Assembly: GCA_003599235.1 (NCBI GenBank) | Contig: QZJE01000010.1 | Location: 1 to 64,000 of the forward strand | Direction of reading: 5' to 3' | Length of the DNA stretch: 64,000 nucleotides | Source: Actinomycetota bacterium | GTDB taxonomy: Bacteria > Actinomycetota > Aquicultoria > SURF-47 | Part shown: positions 45,041 to 54,172 of the stretch, piece by piece | Numbering within the stretch: the stretch's first letter is position 1 | Layout: each line of letters starts with the position of its first letter | Translations under genes and position numbers: made by a program | Notes under the pieces: generated by a model | Told to the model about the DNA's origin: nothing | The model's database searches: none | What the model saw: only the letters and a program-made list of their open reading frames with translations

Positions 45041-45592
45041 ATGTCTGCTACATCGTTTTTATCGTTATGCGTAGGAATATTGCTATCTACACTTATTCTA
45101 CTTGGTTTTAAATATCAGAGCCGGTTTTTTTTTAGACAAAAATTCTTATTAAGGAAGATAATGGCTGTTGCCCACCTTATTCTTGGGCTAGTAAACACCT
45201 TCTTTTATCTTTGGCTTTGCATGTATACCTATAACAGTTATCCGCTTTCCTTAGTCATTCGTATTTTAGGAATGTTGATTTTCTTGTTAGGGGCCGACAT
45301 TTTTATCGGTGCGGTGTCAGTTATAAAATGGCAGGCTTATCTCCCAGATAAAAGTGCTAGCTTAAAAGATAAAGGTTTATACTCTAGAGTAAGACATCCG
45401 ATGTATTTAGGTATTTTCTTAAGTACTTTAGGACTAAGTTTAACTTTCGCATCTAAGTATTCTTTTATCTATAGTCTTGTTCTATTAGTATCACTTTTCT
45501 TGCTTAGCCTTTTAGAGGAGCTGGACTTAAGTGACCGCTTTAAAGATGAGTACAAGCAATATCAGAAAAAAGTACCTAGGTTTTTTCCTTAA
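45041..45592 (+). CDS. Isoprenylcysteine carboxyl methyltransferase family membrane protein
   Basis: 183 residues, about five helices. GLYSRVRHPMYLGIFLSTLG and the terminal EELDLSDRFKDEYKQYQKKVPRFFP match the ICMT/PEMT-type family, which methylates lipids or C-terminal groups with S-adenosylmethionine. The RHPMY motif contacts SAM in relatives. Substrate unknown. Confidence 0.75.
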   Translation: MSATSFLSLCVGILLSTLILLGFKYQSRFFFRQKFLLRKIMAVAHLILGLVNTFFYLWLCMYTYNSYPLSLVIRILGMLIFLLGADIFIGAVSVIKWQAYLPDKSASLKDKGLYSRVRHPMYLGIFLSTLGLSLTFASKYSFIYSLVLLVSLFLLSLLEELDLSDRFKDEYKQYQKKVPRFFP

Positions 45593-45620
45593 GGTTGGTT
45601 TCTGTTATCCTTATTAAGCT

Positions 45621-46154
45621 ATGACAGACAAGGAACGCTTGACCGAGTTATTGAAAAATTCAATAATCCACAAAGAAGTTACGCTTTCTTCAGGAAAGGG
45701 TAGTAGCTATTACATAGATGGCAAAATGGTTTCTCTTTCGGCTGAAGGAGCAAGTCTGTGCGCCAAAGTGGTTTTTGAGAGCATAAAAGATTTTCAAGCA
45801 GATGCTATCGGGGGACTAACCCTTGGAGCCGATCCTTTGGCGTCAGTAGTGGCTGCATACAGTTTTTCCCAAGGAAGGCCGCTTAATGCTTTTATTGTTA
45901 GAAAAGCTCAAAAAGAGCACGGCCAGATGAAGCACATCGAAGGGCCTCTTGATAAACAAGATAAAGTTATTTTGATAGATGATGTAATTACTACCGGCTC
46001 TTCGATATTAGAAGCTGCCAAAGTAATTAGAGATATTGGTTGCCAAATTGTTTTAGCTACGGCTTTAGTTGACCGCCAAGAAGGAGCTAGCGAAGCCCTG
46101 GAAGCCAAAGGAATAGAATATAAACCATTGTTTAAAATCTCACAGCTAATCTAG
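45621..46154 (+). CDS. pyrE: Orotate phosphoribosyltransferase
   Basis: Makes OMP in pyrimidine synthesis. The PRPP motif is VILIDDVITTGSSILEA; GKGSSYYIDGKMVSL and GGLTLGADPLA are typical. 177 residues. No other pyr gene is near it. Confidence 0.93.
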   Translation: MTDKERLTELLKNSIIHKEVTLSSGKGSSYYIDGKMVSLSAEGASLCAKVVFESIKDFQADAIGGLTLGADPLASVVAAYSFSQGRPLNAFIVRKAQKEHGQMKHIEGPLDKQDKVILIDDVITTGSSILEAAKVIRDIGCQIVLATALVDRQEGASEALEAKGIEYKPLFKISQLI

Positions 46155-46298
46155 TACCAATTACCCTTGAAGTTTCACTCAACTACTTAAAGTAGGATTA
46201 ACTGCAACAACCTGGTTATTTAAGCAGTTTAGGCTAATTGCCGATATTAAGTAATGAAGGTATAATTAACTAAGGAGATAGTGTATAATCAGTAACTT

Positions 46299-46319
46299 AG
46301 GCCCTGCTTGGGGCCTTTT
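46299..46319 (+). terminator. Small GC hairpin with T-tract before the M23 gene
   Basis: AGGCCC-TGCTTG-GGGCCT followed by TTT ends immediately before the ATG at 46321. It ends upstream transcription or forms a leader that hides the start; a TATAAT (46284-46289) lies just before it. Confidence 0.5.
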
Positions 46320-46320
46320 A

Positions 46321-47466
46321 ATGGCATATAACATGAAGTTTAAAAAGTGTGTTACGAAATTAATAGCGATAATGGTGATGGTCTTTTTAGCAACCAGTAT
46401 CATCCTTCCTTCTATTAGCTTTGCTTCCTTAAAACCAAAAAAGAAAATTATCAAGACGGCGGCTCAAATCAAAAAAGCAAAAGCTAAAGCCAAAAAGAAA
46501 AAAGAGCAAGCTAAAAAGCAGGCCTTAAAAAAATTAGAAGAAAAACAAAAGCGCTTGTTTGCTGATCTGGCAAAAATAACTATTGAATACAACCAGGCTT
46601 ATACGGAGCTATATCAATTAGAAAGACAAAGCGATGTAAATAAGAAGAAACTCGATATTACTGCAATCGAACTAGATATCAAACAAGAAAATTTAAACAA
46701 ACGGGCGGTTGCCCTATATACAAGCCAGGAAGACTTCTTGTTGGCTGACATGATTCTAAACATTGTTGATTTTGACCAATTGGTCTCCGAGCTCAAGTTC
46801 TTAAGACTTATTGCCCTCCAGGATGCCGACTTAGTTAAAGATACAAAGGATCTTAAGAAAAAAGTAGCTAATAGACAGCACTCATTGGATACAGTCAAGA
46901 ACCAAAAGTTTGAGGTTTTTAAAAATGTTGAGCAAAAAGCTGATGCCATAAGAAGAAATCTGGAGAGCCAAAAGTTGGTCTCAGCGTTGTTATCTAAAGA
47001 CTTCTGGTTGCTTCAAAAAAGGGAAGCCAATATTGGAAAATATAATATTAGCTTGGTTTTTCCGGTGCAAGGGCCTCACTCTTACAGCGACGATTGGGGA
47101 GAGCCCAGAGGAGATATTCCCGGAGGCCAACACCAAGGCAACGATATTTTTGCCTTAACGGGAACTCCTGTAGTAGCGGTAACTGATGGTATTTTAACTA
47201 AAGTAAGCTACGAGGAAACCGGACTTGGCGGAATTAGGTTTTGGCTGATGGGCAAAGACGGAGTTCATTATTATTTTGCTCACCTAAGCAGGATTGCACC
47301 GGGTTACAAAGCAGGCCAAGTAGTTCATGCAGGTCAGGTTATCGGTTATGTCGGCAATACTGGCGATGCCAGAACCACTCCTCCCCATCTCCATTTTGAG
47401 ATGCATCCCGGCGATGGTTCTCCCATCAATCCTTATCTGTTCTTGCGAGCAGCAGACATCTATTAA
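46321..47466 (+). CDS. Secreted M23 peptidase-domain factor with coiled coil
   Basis: Signal peptide (about 5-35), then a basic Lys/Ala-rich coiled coil to about residue 230, then an M23 (LytM-like) domain: GQHQGNDIFALTGTPVVAVTDG and HLHFEMHPGDG. The lead His/Asp (HQGND) and HLHF zinc ligands are present, so it may cut peptidoglycan cross-links, or activate another amidase as EnvC does. ATG 46333 is an alternative start. It is convergent with a rhomboid gene. Confidence 0.85.
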   Translation: MAYNMKFKKCVTKLIAIMVMVFLATSIILPSISFASLKPKKKIIKTAAQIKKAKAKAKKKKEQAKKQALKKLEEKQKRLFADLAKITIEYNQAYTELYQLERQSDVNKKKLDITAIELDIKQENLNKRAVALYTSQEDFLLADMILNIVDFDQLVSELKFLRLIALQDADLVKDTKDLKKKVANRQHSLDTVKNQKFEVFKNVEQKADAIRRNLESQKLVSALLSKDFWLLQKREANIGKYNISLVFPVQGPHSYSDDWGEPRGDIPGGQHQGNDIFALTGTPVVAVTDGILTKVSYEETGLGGIRFWLMGKDGVHYYFAHLSRIAPGYKAGQVVHAGQVIGYVGNTGDARTTPPHLHFEMHPGDGSPINPYLFLRAADIY

Positions 47467-47500
47467 TATCCGTAAGTAGTGAGTAGTTTGTGGTAAGTGG

Positions 47501-48184
47501 TCAATAATATCTTAGATAGTCTACAATTCCTGTTCTCTTCAAAAAGAAAACTAGTATCATGCCGGCTACAAAGCCACCGATGTGGGCGAAGTAAGCTACA
47601 CTGCTGCCAGAAGCTGGTTTTGTGATAGCTGCAGCACCACTGACCAGTTGTAGTAAAAACCAAAGGCCTAAAAAAACAATCGCGGGCACTTCAATAATCT
47701 GGAAAAAAAATATTAGAAATATTAAGGTAGCTACTCTGCTTTTAGGATACAAAACGATATAGGCTCCTAAAACGCCGGCAATTGCTCCGCTGGCACCAAG
47801 GCTGGGGATGCTGGAGCCGATGTTGGTATAAATATGGGCGATGGCGCTTAGTACCCCTGCTAAAAGATAAAAAGCCAGATAGCGAAAATGGCCCATAGCA
47901 TCTTCGACATTATCTCCAAATATGAAAAGGTAAAGCATGTTGCCGCCAATGTGCAGCCAGCCGGCATGCATAAACATCGAACTAATCAACGGGAAAAGCC
48001 TTGGGAAACTAAAAGCGGCTGTAGAGAAATACGTGGCGGGGACCAGGGCATATTGTGATAAGAATTTATTAATGTGGCTACCTAAGGTTAGTTCGTAGAT
48101 AAAAACACCAATATTAATAATTATCAGCAGGGTGTTAACCCATGGAAAGCGTCTAAGGGGAACGGTATCTTTTAATGGAATCAT
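47501..48184 (-). CDS. Rhomboid family intramembrane serine protease
   Basis: 227 residues, six or seven helices. Catalytic Ser in GASGAIAG, catalytic His in FAHIGGFVAG, and the HIGGNMLYLFIFGDNVED loop. Both catalytic residues are in place, so it should be active. Targets unknown. Confidence 0.92.
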   Translation of the reverse strand: MIPLKDTVPLRRFPWVNTLLIIINIGVFIYELTLGSHINKFLSQYALVPATYFSTAAFSFPRLFPLISSMFMHAGWLHIGGNMLYLFIFGDNVEDAMGHFRYLAFYLLAGVLSAIAHIYTNIGSSIPSLGASGAIAGVLGAYIVLYPKSRVATLIFLIFFFQIIEVPAIVFLGLWFLLQLVSGAAAITKPASGSSVAYFAHIGGFVAGMILVFFLKRTGIVDYLRYY

Positions 48185-48233
48185 TTAAATATTATTAGTG
48201 TTTTCTGGCCAAATTAAACGGATAACTAGTAAT

Positions 48234-48755
48234 ATGGCTATTGCATTATTATATCAAAGGCAAATAAGTAACGTTGATTTTAATTTCCTGATTAAGAAAC
48301 TAAAGAAAACCTTTTCTTCCAAAGTCTCTTTGCAGGCATTAGACGGTTTACCCTTATCGAGCTTTAATGAGCGTCGTGGCCAGTATTATTCGACTGGCGT
48401 ACTAAACTATTTGATTGAAAAACTAGCTAATTATCAAAGGGCTCTTACTATCCTTGATATAGATTTGTATGTTCCTTATCTTAGTTTTGTTTTTGGAGAG
48501 GCGGATTTAGTAAACAAAAAAGCGGTGGTCTCTATTAGCCGGCTTAAGCCTAAGTACTCACAAGGACAAAGCAATGCGAAGCTATTAACAGACAGGCTGG
48601 TTAAAGAGGCCGTTCATGAGCTTGGCCATACTTATAAATTAAATCATTGCAGAGAAGAAAAGTGTGTCATGAGTTTTTCTTCCAACCTTGTTAAAGTCGA
48701 TAATAAGTCATCTGATTTTTGTTTTGATTGCAAAAGGCTAATCCTTGAGCTATAA
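48234..48755 (+). CDS. Archaemetzincin-type zinc metalloprotease
   Basis: The HELGHTYKLNHCREEKCVMSF zinc motif with the extra CxxxxC, then DFCFDCKRLI, is the archaemetzincin signature, with four zinc-finger Cys. I chose ATG 48234, where family homology begins; the track uses GTG 48198. The family is found mainly in archaea, animals and a few bacteria. Its substrates are unknown. Confidence 0.85.
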   Translation: MAIALLYQRQISNVDFNFLIKKLKKTFSSKVSLQALDGLPLSSFNERRGQYYSTGVLNYLIEKLANYQRALTILDIDLYVPYLSFVFGEADLVNKKAVVSISRLKPKYSQGQSNAKLLTDRLVKEAVHELGHTYKLNHCREEKCVMSFSSNLVKVDNKSSDFCFDCKRLILEL

Positions 48756-48798
48756 TTCATTCTTTGTGTTAAAATAACGCAGGTCAATCTTCAAGATT

Positions 48799-49074
48799 AT
48801 GCCAAAGAAAAAAGCTAAAAAATCACTAAAACCAGCTAAAATAAGTAAGCAAGCGGCTCCTAAAAAAGAGAGGATTAGTCCTGTTCGGTATTTAAAGCAA
48901 GTTGGTTTAGAGCTTAAAAAAGTGGCTTGGCCGGGGAGGCAAGAAGTAATCGTCTCAACTATTATTGTCATCGTTGTTGTATTGATTTTATCAGCAATTA
49001 CTTTTGTATTAGACATCAGTTTTACCAAGCTGCTAACGAGTGTATCGTCGGCTATCGGCAAAGGAAAGGGTTAA
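48799..49074 (+). CDS. secE: Preprotein translocase subunit SecE
   Basis: 91 residues with a Lys-rich start, the amphipathic [21 protein letters not shown] motif and one C-terminal membrane helix. The usual neighbour of nusG. It heads secE-nusG-rplK-rplA. Confidence 0.95.
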   Translation: MPKKKAKKSLKPAKISKQAAPKKERISPVRYLKQVGLELKKVAWPGRQEVIVSTIIVIVVVLILSAITFVLDISFTKLLTSVSSAIGKGKG

Positions 49075-49078
49075 TTTA

Positions 49079-49603
49079 ATGGCCAAAAGGTGGTACGTAA
49101 TACATACGTATTCCGGATATGAAAATAAAGTAAAGACTAATTTAGAGCACCGGATTCAATCGACCGGTATGGCTGAGAAGATATTTCAGGTTATCATCCC
49201 TACTGAAGATGTGATGGAGATAAAGGGTGGAAAAAAGCAGGTAACCGAACGCCGGGTATTTCCGGGATATGTTTTGGTTCAGATGGATTTAGGTGATGAT
49301 TCCTGGTATGTTGTGCGCAATACACCGGGGGTTACCGGGTTTGTGGGTTCTAATGCCAAGCCGGTTGCTTTATCAGATACCGAAGTAGAAAATATTATTG
49401 CCCGTACTACTTATGAGAAGCCTAAGCCTAAAACAGAGTTTGAGGAAGGTCAAAGCGTTCGGGTTATTGCCGGCCCGCTGGCTGATTTTACGGGTACGAT
49501 TTCTGAGATAAATATCGATCAAAGCAAACTGAAAGTAACAGTTAGTATTTTCGGCCGGGAAACGCCTGTCGAGTTAAGCTTTGACCAGGTAGCTAAACTT
49601 TAA
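49079..49603 (+). CDS. nusG: Transcription termination/antitermination factor NusG
   Basis: 174 residues from ATG 49079 (the track's start at 49040 is in secE). [40 protein letters not shown] and a KOW domain ([18 protein letters not shown]). Binds RNA polymerase and couples it to ribosomes or Rho. Confidence 0.97.
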   Translation: MAKRWYVIHTYSGYENKVKTNLEHRIQSTGMAEKIFQVIIPTEDVMEIKGGKKQVTERRVFPGYVLVQMDLGDDSWYVVRNTPGVTGFVGSNAKPVALSDTEVENIIARTTYEKPKPKTEFEEGQSVRVIAGPLADFTGTISEINIDQSKLKVTVSIFGRETPVELSFDQVAKL

Positions 49604-49648
49604 TTTTTCGCTTTTATTTTTTATTTTGACCGAACGAAGTGAGGGAAC

Positions 49649-50080
49649 GTGGCTCCGAAAAAGAAAGTCTTAAGTTTAATAAAATTACAGATTCCGGCAG
49701 GACAAGCATCTCCTGCTCCACCAGTTGGCCCGGCATTAGGCCAGCACGGTGTAAACATCATGGACTTTTGTAAGGCTTTTAATGACCAAACAAAAGAACA
49801 GGGTGGCAGCGTCATACCAGTAGAGATAACTGTTTTCGAAGACCGCTCCTTTACCTTTATCACTAAAACACCCCCGGCAGCTTTTTTGCTAAGACAAGCA
49901 GCTGGTTTAGAAAAAGGCTCAGGTGAGCCCCAGAAAGCTGATGCCGGAGTGGTTAGTAAAGATGCTGTCAAGAAAATCGCTGAAACAAAAATGAAAGATT
50001 TAAATGCCAACGATATCGAAGCAGCAATGAAGATTATCGAAGGCACTGCCCATAGCATGGGATTGAAAGTGGAAGGCTAA
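49649..50080 (+). CDS. rplK: Ribosomal protein L11
   Basis: 143 residues from a [55 protein letters not shown] and an AGTAHSMGL-type end ([12 protein letters not shown]). Binds 23S rRNA at the GTPase centre. rplA follows after 26 bases. Confidence 0.97.
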   Translation: MAPKKKVLSLIKLQIPAGQASPAPPVGPALGQHGVNIMDFCKAFNDQTKEQGGSVIPVEITVFEDRSFTFITKTPPAAFLLRQAAGLEKGSGEPQKADAGVVSKDAVKKIAETKMKDLNANDIEAAMKIIEGTAHSMGLKVEG

Positions 50081-50106
50081 GGCCGCTATTACCACAGGAG
50101 GACAAT

Positions 50107-50799
50107 ATGTCAGGTAAGAATTACAAAGCTTCATTAGAATTGATTGACCGCGATAAGCTTTATCTTCCCAAAGAAGCCATAAAGTTAGTAAAAGAAACGG
50201 CTAAAGCTAAGTTTGACGAAACCATAGAATTACATCTTAGAATGGGACTGGATCCCAAAAAAGCTGATCAGCAAATAAGAGGAGCAGTCAGCTTGCCTCA
50301 CGGAACCGGAAAAGAGGTAAAAGTGGCTGTCTTTGCTAAAGGTGAAAAAGCCAAAGAAGCCAGTGATGCCGGGGCTGATTTTGTGGGAGCAGAAGACTTG
50401 GCTGAAAAGATAGAGAAGGGCTGGAGCGATTTTGATGTCAGTGTGGCTACCCCTGATATTATGAGTTTGGTTGGTAAACTGGGAAAAGTATTAGGCCCTC
50501 AAGGGCTTATGCCTAACCCCAAAGCCGGCACGGTAACTTTTGATATAGGCAAAGCCGTTAAAGATGTTAAGGCCGGCAAAATAGAATATCGTTTAGATAA
50601 AGCAGGAATCATCCATGTCCAGGTTGGTAAAAAGTCTTTTTCCGAAAAGGATTTGCTAGATAATTATCTGGCGGTTACAGAAGAAGTAATTAAGGCCAAG
50701 CCGGCAGCGGCCAAGGGTAAGTATATAAAGAGCATATCAGTTGCTTCAACCATGGGCCCTGGTATAAAAATCGATCCCCTTAAAGCAACAGAGCATTGA
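50107..50799 (+). CDS. rplA: Ribosomal protein L1
   Basis: 230 residues. [39 protein letters not shown] and GPGIKIDP are family marks. Forms the L1 stalk and in other bacteria represses its own operon. GGAGG before the ATG. Confidence 0.97.
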   Translation: MSGKNYKASLELIDRDKLYLPKEAIKLVKETAKAKFDETIELHLRMGLDPKKADQQIRGAVSLPHGTGKEVKVAVFAKGEKAKEASDAGADFVGAEDLAEKIEKGWSDFDVSVATPDIMSLVGKLGKVLGPQGLMPNPKAGTVTFDIGKAVKDVKAGKIEYRLDKAGIIHVQVGKKSFSEKDLLDNYLAVTEEVIKAKPAAAKGKYIKSISVASTMGPGIKIDPLKATEH

Positions 50800-50840
50800 T
50801 ACTCGGGGTCTTGTCTCGTGCCACCCCTCGGTATGATTGT

Positions 50841-50869
50841 TTGACATTGATCGACTTTGTTGATATAAA
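50841..50869 (+). promoter_or_regulatory. Sigma-70-type promoter of rplJ-rplL
   Basis: TTGACA, 17 bases, TATAAA: a near-consensus promoter directly before the L10 leader. Confidence 0.8.
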
Positions 50870-50895
50870 TACTAACTGTTGTTTTTAATTAAATA

Positions 50896-50986
50896 GACCG
50901 TAGACAGTAGCGACTCAATGGAGTTTAAGAATGCTACCGAGGGAAGAAAGTATCGTTTAAGCCTCTTTGTCTACGAGGCTTTTTTA
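50896..50986 (+). promoter_or_regulatory. Ribosomal L10 leader with attenuator
   Basis: GTAGC/GCTAC (50907-50911, 50933-50937) forms the L10-binding hairpin ahead of CGAGGGAAG. Then AAGCCTC-TTTGTCTAC-GAGGCTT plus T6 is a terminator (50959-50986). GTAGACA at 50900-50906 can pair with TGTCTAC in the terminator loop, giving an alternative fold that would allow read-through. This fits autogenous L10 control. Confidence 0.8.
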
Positions 50987-50997
50987 TTTGGAGAAAT

Positions 50998-51513
50998 ATG
51001 GCTAAAGAAGATAAGAAGCAAATAGTTCAAGAAATTGCAGATAAGTTAAGTAAATCAAAATCGGTAGTTTTAACTGACTATCGGGGCTTAAGTGTTCGGG
51101 ACATTTCTGAGTTACGCGGCAAGTTAAGGCAAAGCGGTATCGACTACAAGATATATAAAAATACTATGCTGCGGCTAGCTACAAAAGCGGAAAAAATAGA
51201 AGGACTCGACTCTTTTTTAGAAGGTCCAACGGCGGTTGCTTTTGATTATGAAGATGAGGTTAACGCTTCTAAAGTTCTAACCGCTTTTGCAAAGGACCAT
51301 AAGGTTTTAGAAATTAAAGCCGGCTTATTAGAAAACAAGGTGCTCTCAGTTGACCAAATAAAACAGCTGGCCAGCTTGCCGGGAAAAGATCAGTTAATAG
51401 CTACATTAATGGCTCGGATTAACGGTCCAATTGGTAGTTTTCTCAATGTATTAAACGCTCCCATTAGGGAGTTTGGTAGTGTAATTAAACAGATAAAAGA
51501 GGCGAGCAATTAG
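50998..51513 (+). CDS. rplJ: Ribosomal protein L10
   Basis: 171 residues; VVLTDYRGLSVRDISELRGKLR, YKIYKNTMLRLA and a C-terminal helix that binds L7/L12 dimers. It regulates its own expression through the leader above. TTTGGAGAAAT precedes the ATG. Confidence 0.97.
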   Translation: MAKEDKKQIVQEIADKLSKSKSVVLTDYRGLSVRDISELRGKLRQSGIDYKIYKNTMLRLATKAEKIEGLDSFLEGPTAVAFDYEDEVNASKVLTAFAKDHKVLEIKAGLLENKVLSVDQIKQLASLPGKDQLIATLMARINGPIGSFLNVLNAPIREFGSVIKQIKEASN

Positions 51514-51604
51514 AGGCGAGCCAATATCGGATAAAAGAGGTTGTTTAGAGGATGTTAACTAATAACTTGCCTCACGCCTCTAATAACTTTTAGGAGGAAA
51601 TAAA

Positions 51605-52273
51605 ATGGCTGATGAAGCAAAGAAAGAAAATAAGGAAGAGGTAAAAGAAGAAGTAAAAGAAGCAGAAGCTAAAGAAGAAAAGAAAGAATCCGACTCTGCT
51701 GAAGCTACGCCGGACAAGGAAACTGCTAAAGAAGAAGCACCAATAGAGGAAGCCGCTAAAGAAGAGGCTCCAAAAGAGGAACCAAGGGCAGAAGAGAAAA
51801 AGGAAGAAAAACCAGCTGAGACACCCAAGGCAGAGAAAAAAGAATCCGACTCAGCTAAAGCTACGCCGGACAAGGAGCCAAAAATAGAGATTAGCGGTGC
51901 TCATAAAGAAATTATAGAGACCATTAAGAACATGCCAGTTATTGAGCTCTCGGAGTTAGTCAAAGAGCTTGAAAGTGTTTTTGGTGTTAGTGCGGCCGCT
52001 CCGGTAGCTATGGCGGCAGCACCGGGAGCAGCTGCTGGCGGTGCTGAGGCTGCAGAGGAAAAATCCAGCTTCGATGTTATCCTAAACGCAGCTGGGGACA
52101 AAAAAATCCAAGTGATTAAAGAGGTAAGAACTATTACCGGTCTTGGGTTAAAAGAAGCCAAAGCTGTAGTTGATGGTGCTCCTAAACCTGTCAAAGAAGG
52201 GGTTAACAAAGAAGAAGCTGACAAAATCAAAGCTCAGCTTGAAGGTGCAGGCGCTACCGTAGAATTGAAATAG
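51605..52273 (+). CDS. rplL: Ribosomal protein L7/L12 with a long charged N-terminal extension
   Basis: The canonical protein begins near residue 100 ([20 protein letters not shown]), with the Ala/Gly hinge and the factor-binding domain [40 protein letters not shown]. In front lie about 97 residues of Glu/Lys/Ala-rich sequence with two ESDSA(E/K)ATPDKE copies from a palindromic repeat. AGGAGG right before ATG 51605 and no in-frame start near residue 100 show that the extension is translated. Normal length is 120-130 residues. This may alter binding to L10 or to factors. Confidence 0.93.
   Translation: MADEAKKENKEEVKEEVKEAEAKEEKKESDSAEATPDKETAKEEAPIEEAAKEEAPKEEPRAEEKKEEKPAETPKAEKKESDSAKATPDKEPKIEISGAHKEIIETIKNMPVIELSELVKELESVFGVSAAAPVAMAAAPGAAAGGAEAAEEKSSFDVILNAAGDKKIQVIKEVRTITGLGLKEAKAVVDGAPKPVKEGVNKEEADKIKAQLEGAGATVELK
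51689..51714. repeat. TCCGAC..GCCGGA palindrome, copy 1 in rplL
   Basis: TCCGACTCTGCTGAAGCTACGCCGGA, inverse ends around AGCT-like centre. Translated as [10 protein letters not shown] near copy is at 51845-51870. Confidence 0.65.
51845..51870. repeat. TCCGAC..GCCGGA palindrome, copy 2 in rplL
   Basis: TCCGACTCAGCTAAAGCTACGCCGGA, with a perfect AGCT-AA-AGCT centre. Translated as SDSAKATPD. Elements of this TCCG..CGGA type recur in many bacterial genomes as I recall. Confidence 0.65.
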
Positions 52274-52351
52274 TGCCTCGTGACTCGTTTCTGGTGCCTG
52301 GTGGAAAATCGGGCAATGGTCAACGGGTAAAGTCGAAAGCAATATATGTAG

Positions 52352-52379
52352 GGGCGGGATATTATCCCGCCCTTTTTTT
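52352..52379 (+). terminator. Terminator after rplL
   Basis: GGGCGGGAT-A-TT-ATCCCGCCC followed by seven T. A strong rho-independent terminator, so the genes beyond and rpoB need their own promoters. Confidence 0.85.
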
Positions 52380-52432
52380 ATCGAAATAATCAAGAATCTA
52401 CAAATAAAGAATTTTGCTGTAAAATCTAACCT

Positions 52433-53152
52433 ATGACCGATGAACAATTGAACAAGGCAATTAAAATAATAGGAACGCTAGTTGCAATTCTTTTTATAAT
52501 CCTTGTCTATCTATACTACAACAATAGGTATGGCTACATTAGAGCAAGTAAAGTAGATCATGAAATAAATTATCTCGAGGAAACAGCAACTACCAATCCT
52601 AGAAATGCCAAAGCTCGTTATTTATTAGCTAAGAGGTATCAAGAAGAAGGGATGATAGCTGAGGCAATCGAGCAGTACAAGGCTACTCTGACCATCGAGC
52701 CGGATTATCATCAAGCCCTAGTTGATTTAGCATCTCTATATATAGATAAAAATAACTACGAGTTAGCAACTAAGTATCTTGATAAGGAAATCAAACTTTC
52801 AAAAGATGCATTTCAAGCTAAAACAAATTATTTGTTAGAGGATGCTTATTATTATAAAGGAATTATTGGTCTTAATACCGGTAATCTTAATGCAGCAGAA
52901 AAGTTTTTTAAAATGGCTAAAGAGATAAATCCAAGTGACTCCGATTTGTTTTACCAGTTAGCTCAAGTTTATGAACAAAAAAATAATTATTCAAAAGCAA
53001 TATCGTATTATCGTTTAGCTCTTAAGTATGATCCTTACTTTTGGGAAGCTTATGAGGCTATAGCTAATTGTTATGAGAAACAAGGGAAAAAAGCTCAAGC
53101 TCAAAAAGAACTTATTAAAGCTAGTCAAATCAAAGATAAAGGCAGCTATTAA
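52433..53152 (+). CDS. Membrane-anchored TPR protein
   Basis: One N-terminal helix (about 15-30) and then about five TPR units (residues 45-235), such as ARYLLAKRYQEEGMIAEAIEQYKATLTIEP and SDLFYQLAQVYEQKNNYSKAISYYRLALKYDP. TPRs bind partner proteins. It is coupled to the NHL gene by one base and precedes a secreted cytochrome, so it may help assemble an extracellular or envelope complex. Confidence 0.8.
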   Translation: MTDEQLNKAIKIIGTLVAILFIILVYLYYNNRYGYIRASKVDHEINYLEETATTNPRNAKARYLLAKRYQEEGMIAEAIEQYKATLTIEPDYHQALVDLASLYIDKNNYELATKYLDKEIKLSKDAFQAKTNYLLEDAYYYKGIIGLNTGNLNAAEKFFKMAKEINPSDSDLFYQLAQVYEQKNNYSKAISYYRLALKYDPYFWEAYEAIANCYEKQGKKAQAQKELIKASQIKDKGSY

Positions 53153-54102
53153 TGTCAGGTCAAAAAACTAAACCAAAGGAAAGAAAATTAATATTCCTAG
53201 GGGTTCTACTGGTATTGATGCTCTTTGCATTATTCCAATATCTTTGGTATGGGGAAGGTCCCGATACCATATTTTTAACTCGTCCCCGCTATCTCTTTTC
53301 AATCTATGGCAGCGACAAATTAGGTCCCCTAAATCAGCCGGTTTCGGTAGCTACCGTAGGCAACCGGTTATTTGTTGCTGATAGCGGTAATGCCCGCATA
53401 GCGGTTTTTGATACCCGCGGAAGACCCTTATTTTCTTTTAAGCAGGCAGGTAAAGACAAATTAAAATACCCCAGCTATCTAGCTATCAAAAACGACCGAC
53501 TCTACGTATCTGATTCAGGACTTGGTAGTATTTTTGTTTTTGATACAGACGGCCAATATATAAGAAGATTTACCCCAAAGGCAGATGAAAAGTTTTCTTG
53601 GTCTCCCTTAGCCCTTACTTTTGATGACAACGGTAATCTTTTTGTAACCGACAAAGGCTATAACAGGGTACTAAAATTTAACAACAGCAGTCGCTTGGTT
53701 TTGGATTTTGGTAAAACCGCGGTGGTAAACAAAGTAAATGAAAAATTGTCACATTTCTATTTTGCTAATGGCCTAGCTCTAGATAATGATAATAATATCA
53801 TCGTTTCAGATAGTAATAACCGCCGGATACAGGTGTTTGATTCTAATGGTAAGTTTACTAAATTGATTCCGGTTGCCGGTCTGCCAAGAGGAATTATCTA
53901 TACTATGGGCAAGCTATTTGTAGTTAACGGTTTTAAACATCAAGTTGAAGCCTATAATCTGTCAGGTAAAATGTTATTTAGCTTTGGAGAGATTGGTTCA
54001 GCTAAAGGCCAATTTCAATATCCAAATGATATCAAATTTGCTAGAAGACATTTCTACATAGTAGACTCAGGTAATAACCGAGTGCAAGTTTGGATGTACT
54101 AA
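53152..54102 (+). CDS. NHL-repeat beta-propeller protein with N-terminal membrane helix
   Basis: Membrane helix about 12-32, then six or so NHL blades: LNQPVSVATVGNRLFVADSG, LKYPSYLAIKNDRLYVSDSG, NNRRIQVFDSNGKF and FQYPNDIKFARRHFYIVDSG. Such propellers are protein or ligand scaffolds. TPR-NHL-cytochrome gene order suggests joint function. Confidence 0.82.
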   Translation: MSGQKTKPKERKLIFLGVLLVLMLFALFQYLWYGEGPDTIFLTRPRYLFSIYGSDKLGPLNQPVSVATVGNRLFVADSGNARIAVFDTRGRPLFSFKQAGKDKLKYPSYLAIKNDRLYVSDSGLGSIFVFDTDGQYIRRFTPKADEKFSWSPLALTFDDNGNLFVTDKGYNRVLKFNNSSRLVLDFGKTAVVNKVNEKLSHFYFANGLALDNDNNIIVSDSNNRRIQVFDSNGKFTKLIPVAGLPRGIIYTMGKLFVVNGFKHQVEAYNLSGKMLFSFGEIGSAKGQFQYPNDIKFARRHFYIVDSGNNRVQVWMY

Positions 54103-54116
54103 CTCACGTTCAGTGG

Positions 54117-54145
54117 TTGATAGGTTGCTGTTCAAGTGCTAAAAT
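54117..54145 (+). promoter_or_regulatory. Promoter of the cytochrome gene
   Basis: TTGATA, 17 bases, TAAAAT, 28 bases before the ATG. Confidence 0.65.
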
Positions 54146-54172
54146 ATAGTTAGAGACTTTTGTGAGATTAAT

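Noticed and set aside
46200-46232. tRNA-like or terminator signal after pyrE (AACTGC..GCAGTT)
   Set aside because: Short stem, no T-tract and no tRNA arms.
48198-48233. GTG start of the archaemetzincin
   Set aside because: Family homology begins at ATG 48234.
51580-51873. Minus-strand ORF of 97 aa over the rplL extension
   Set aside because: Ser/Ala-rich shadow of the Lys/Glu/Ala-rich sense strand.
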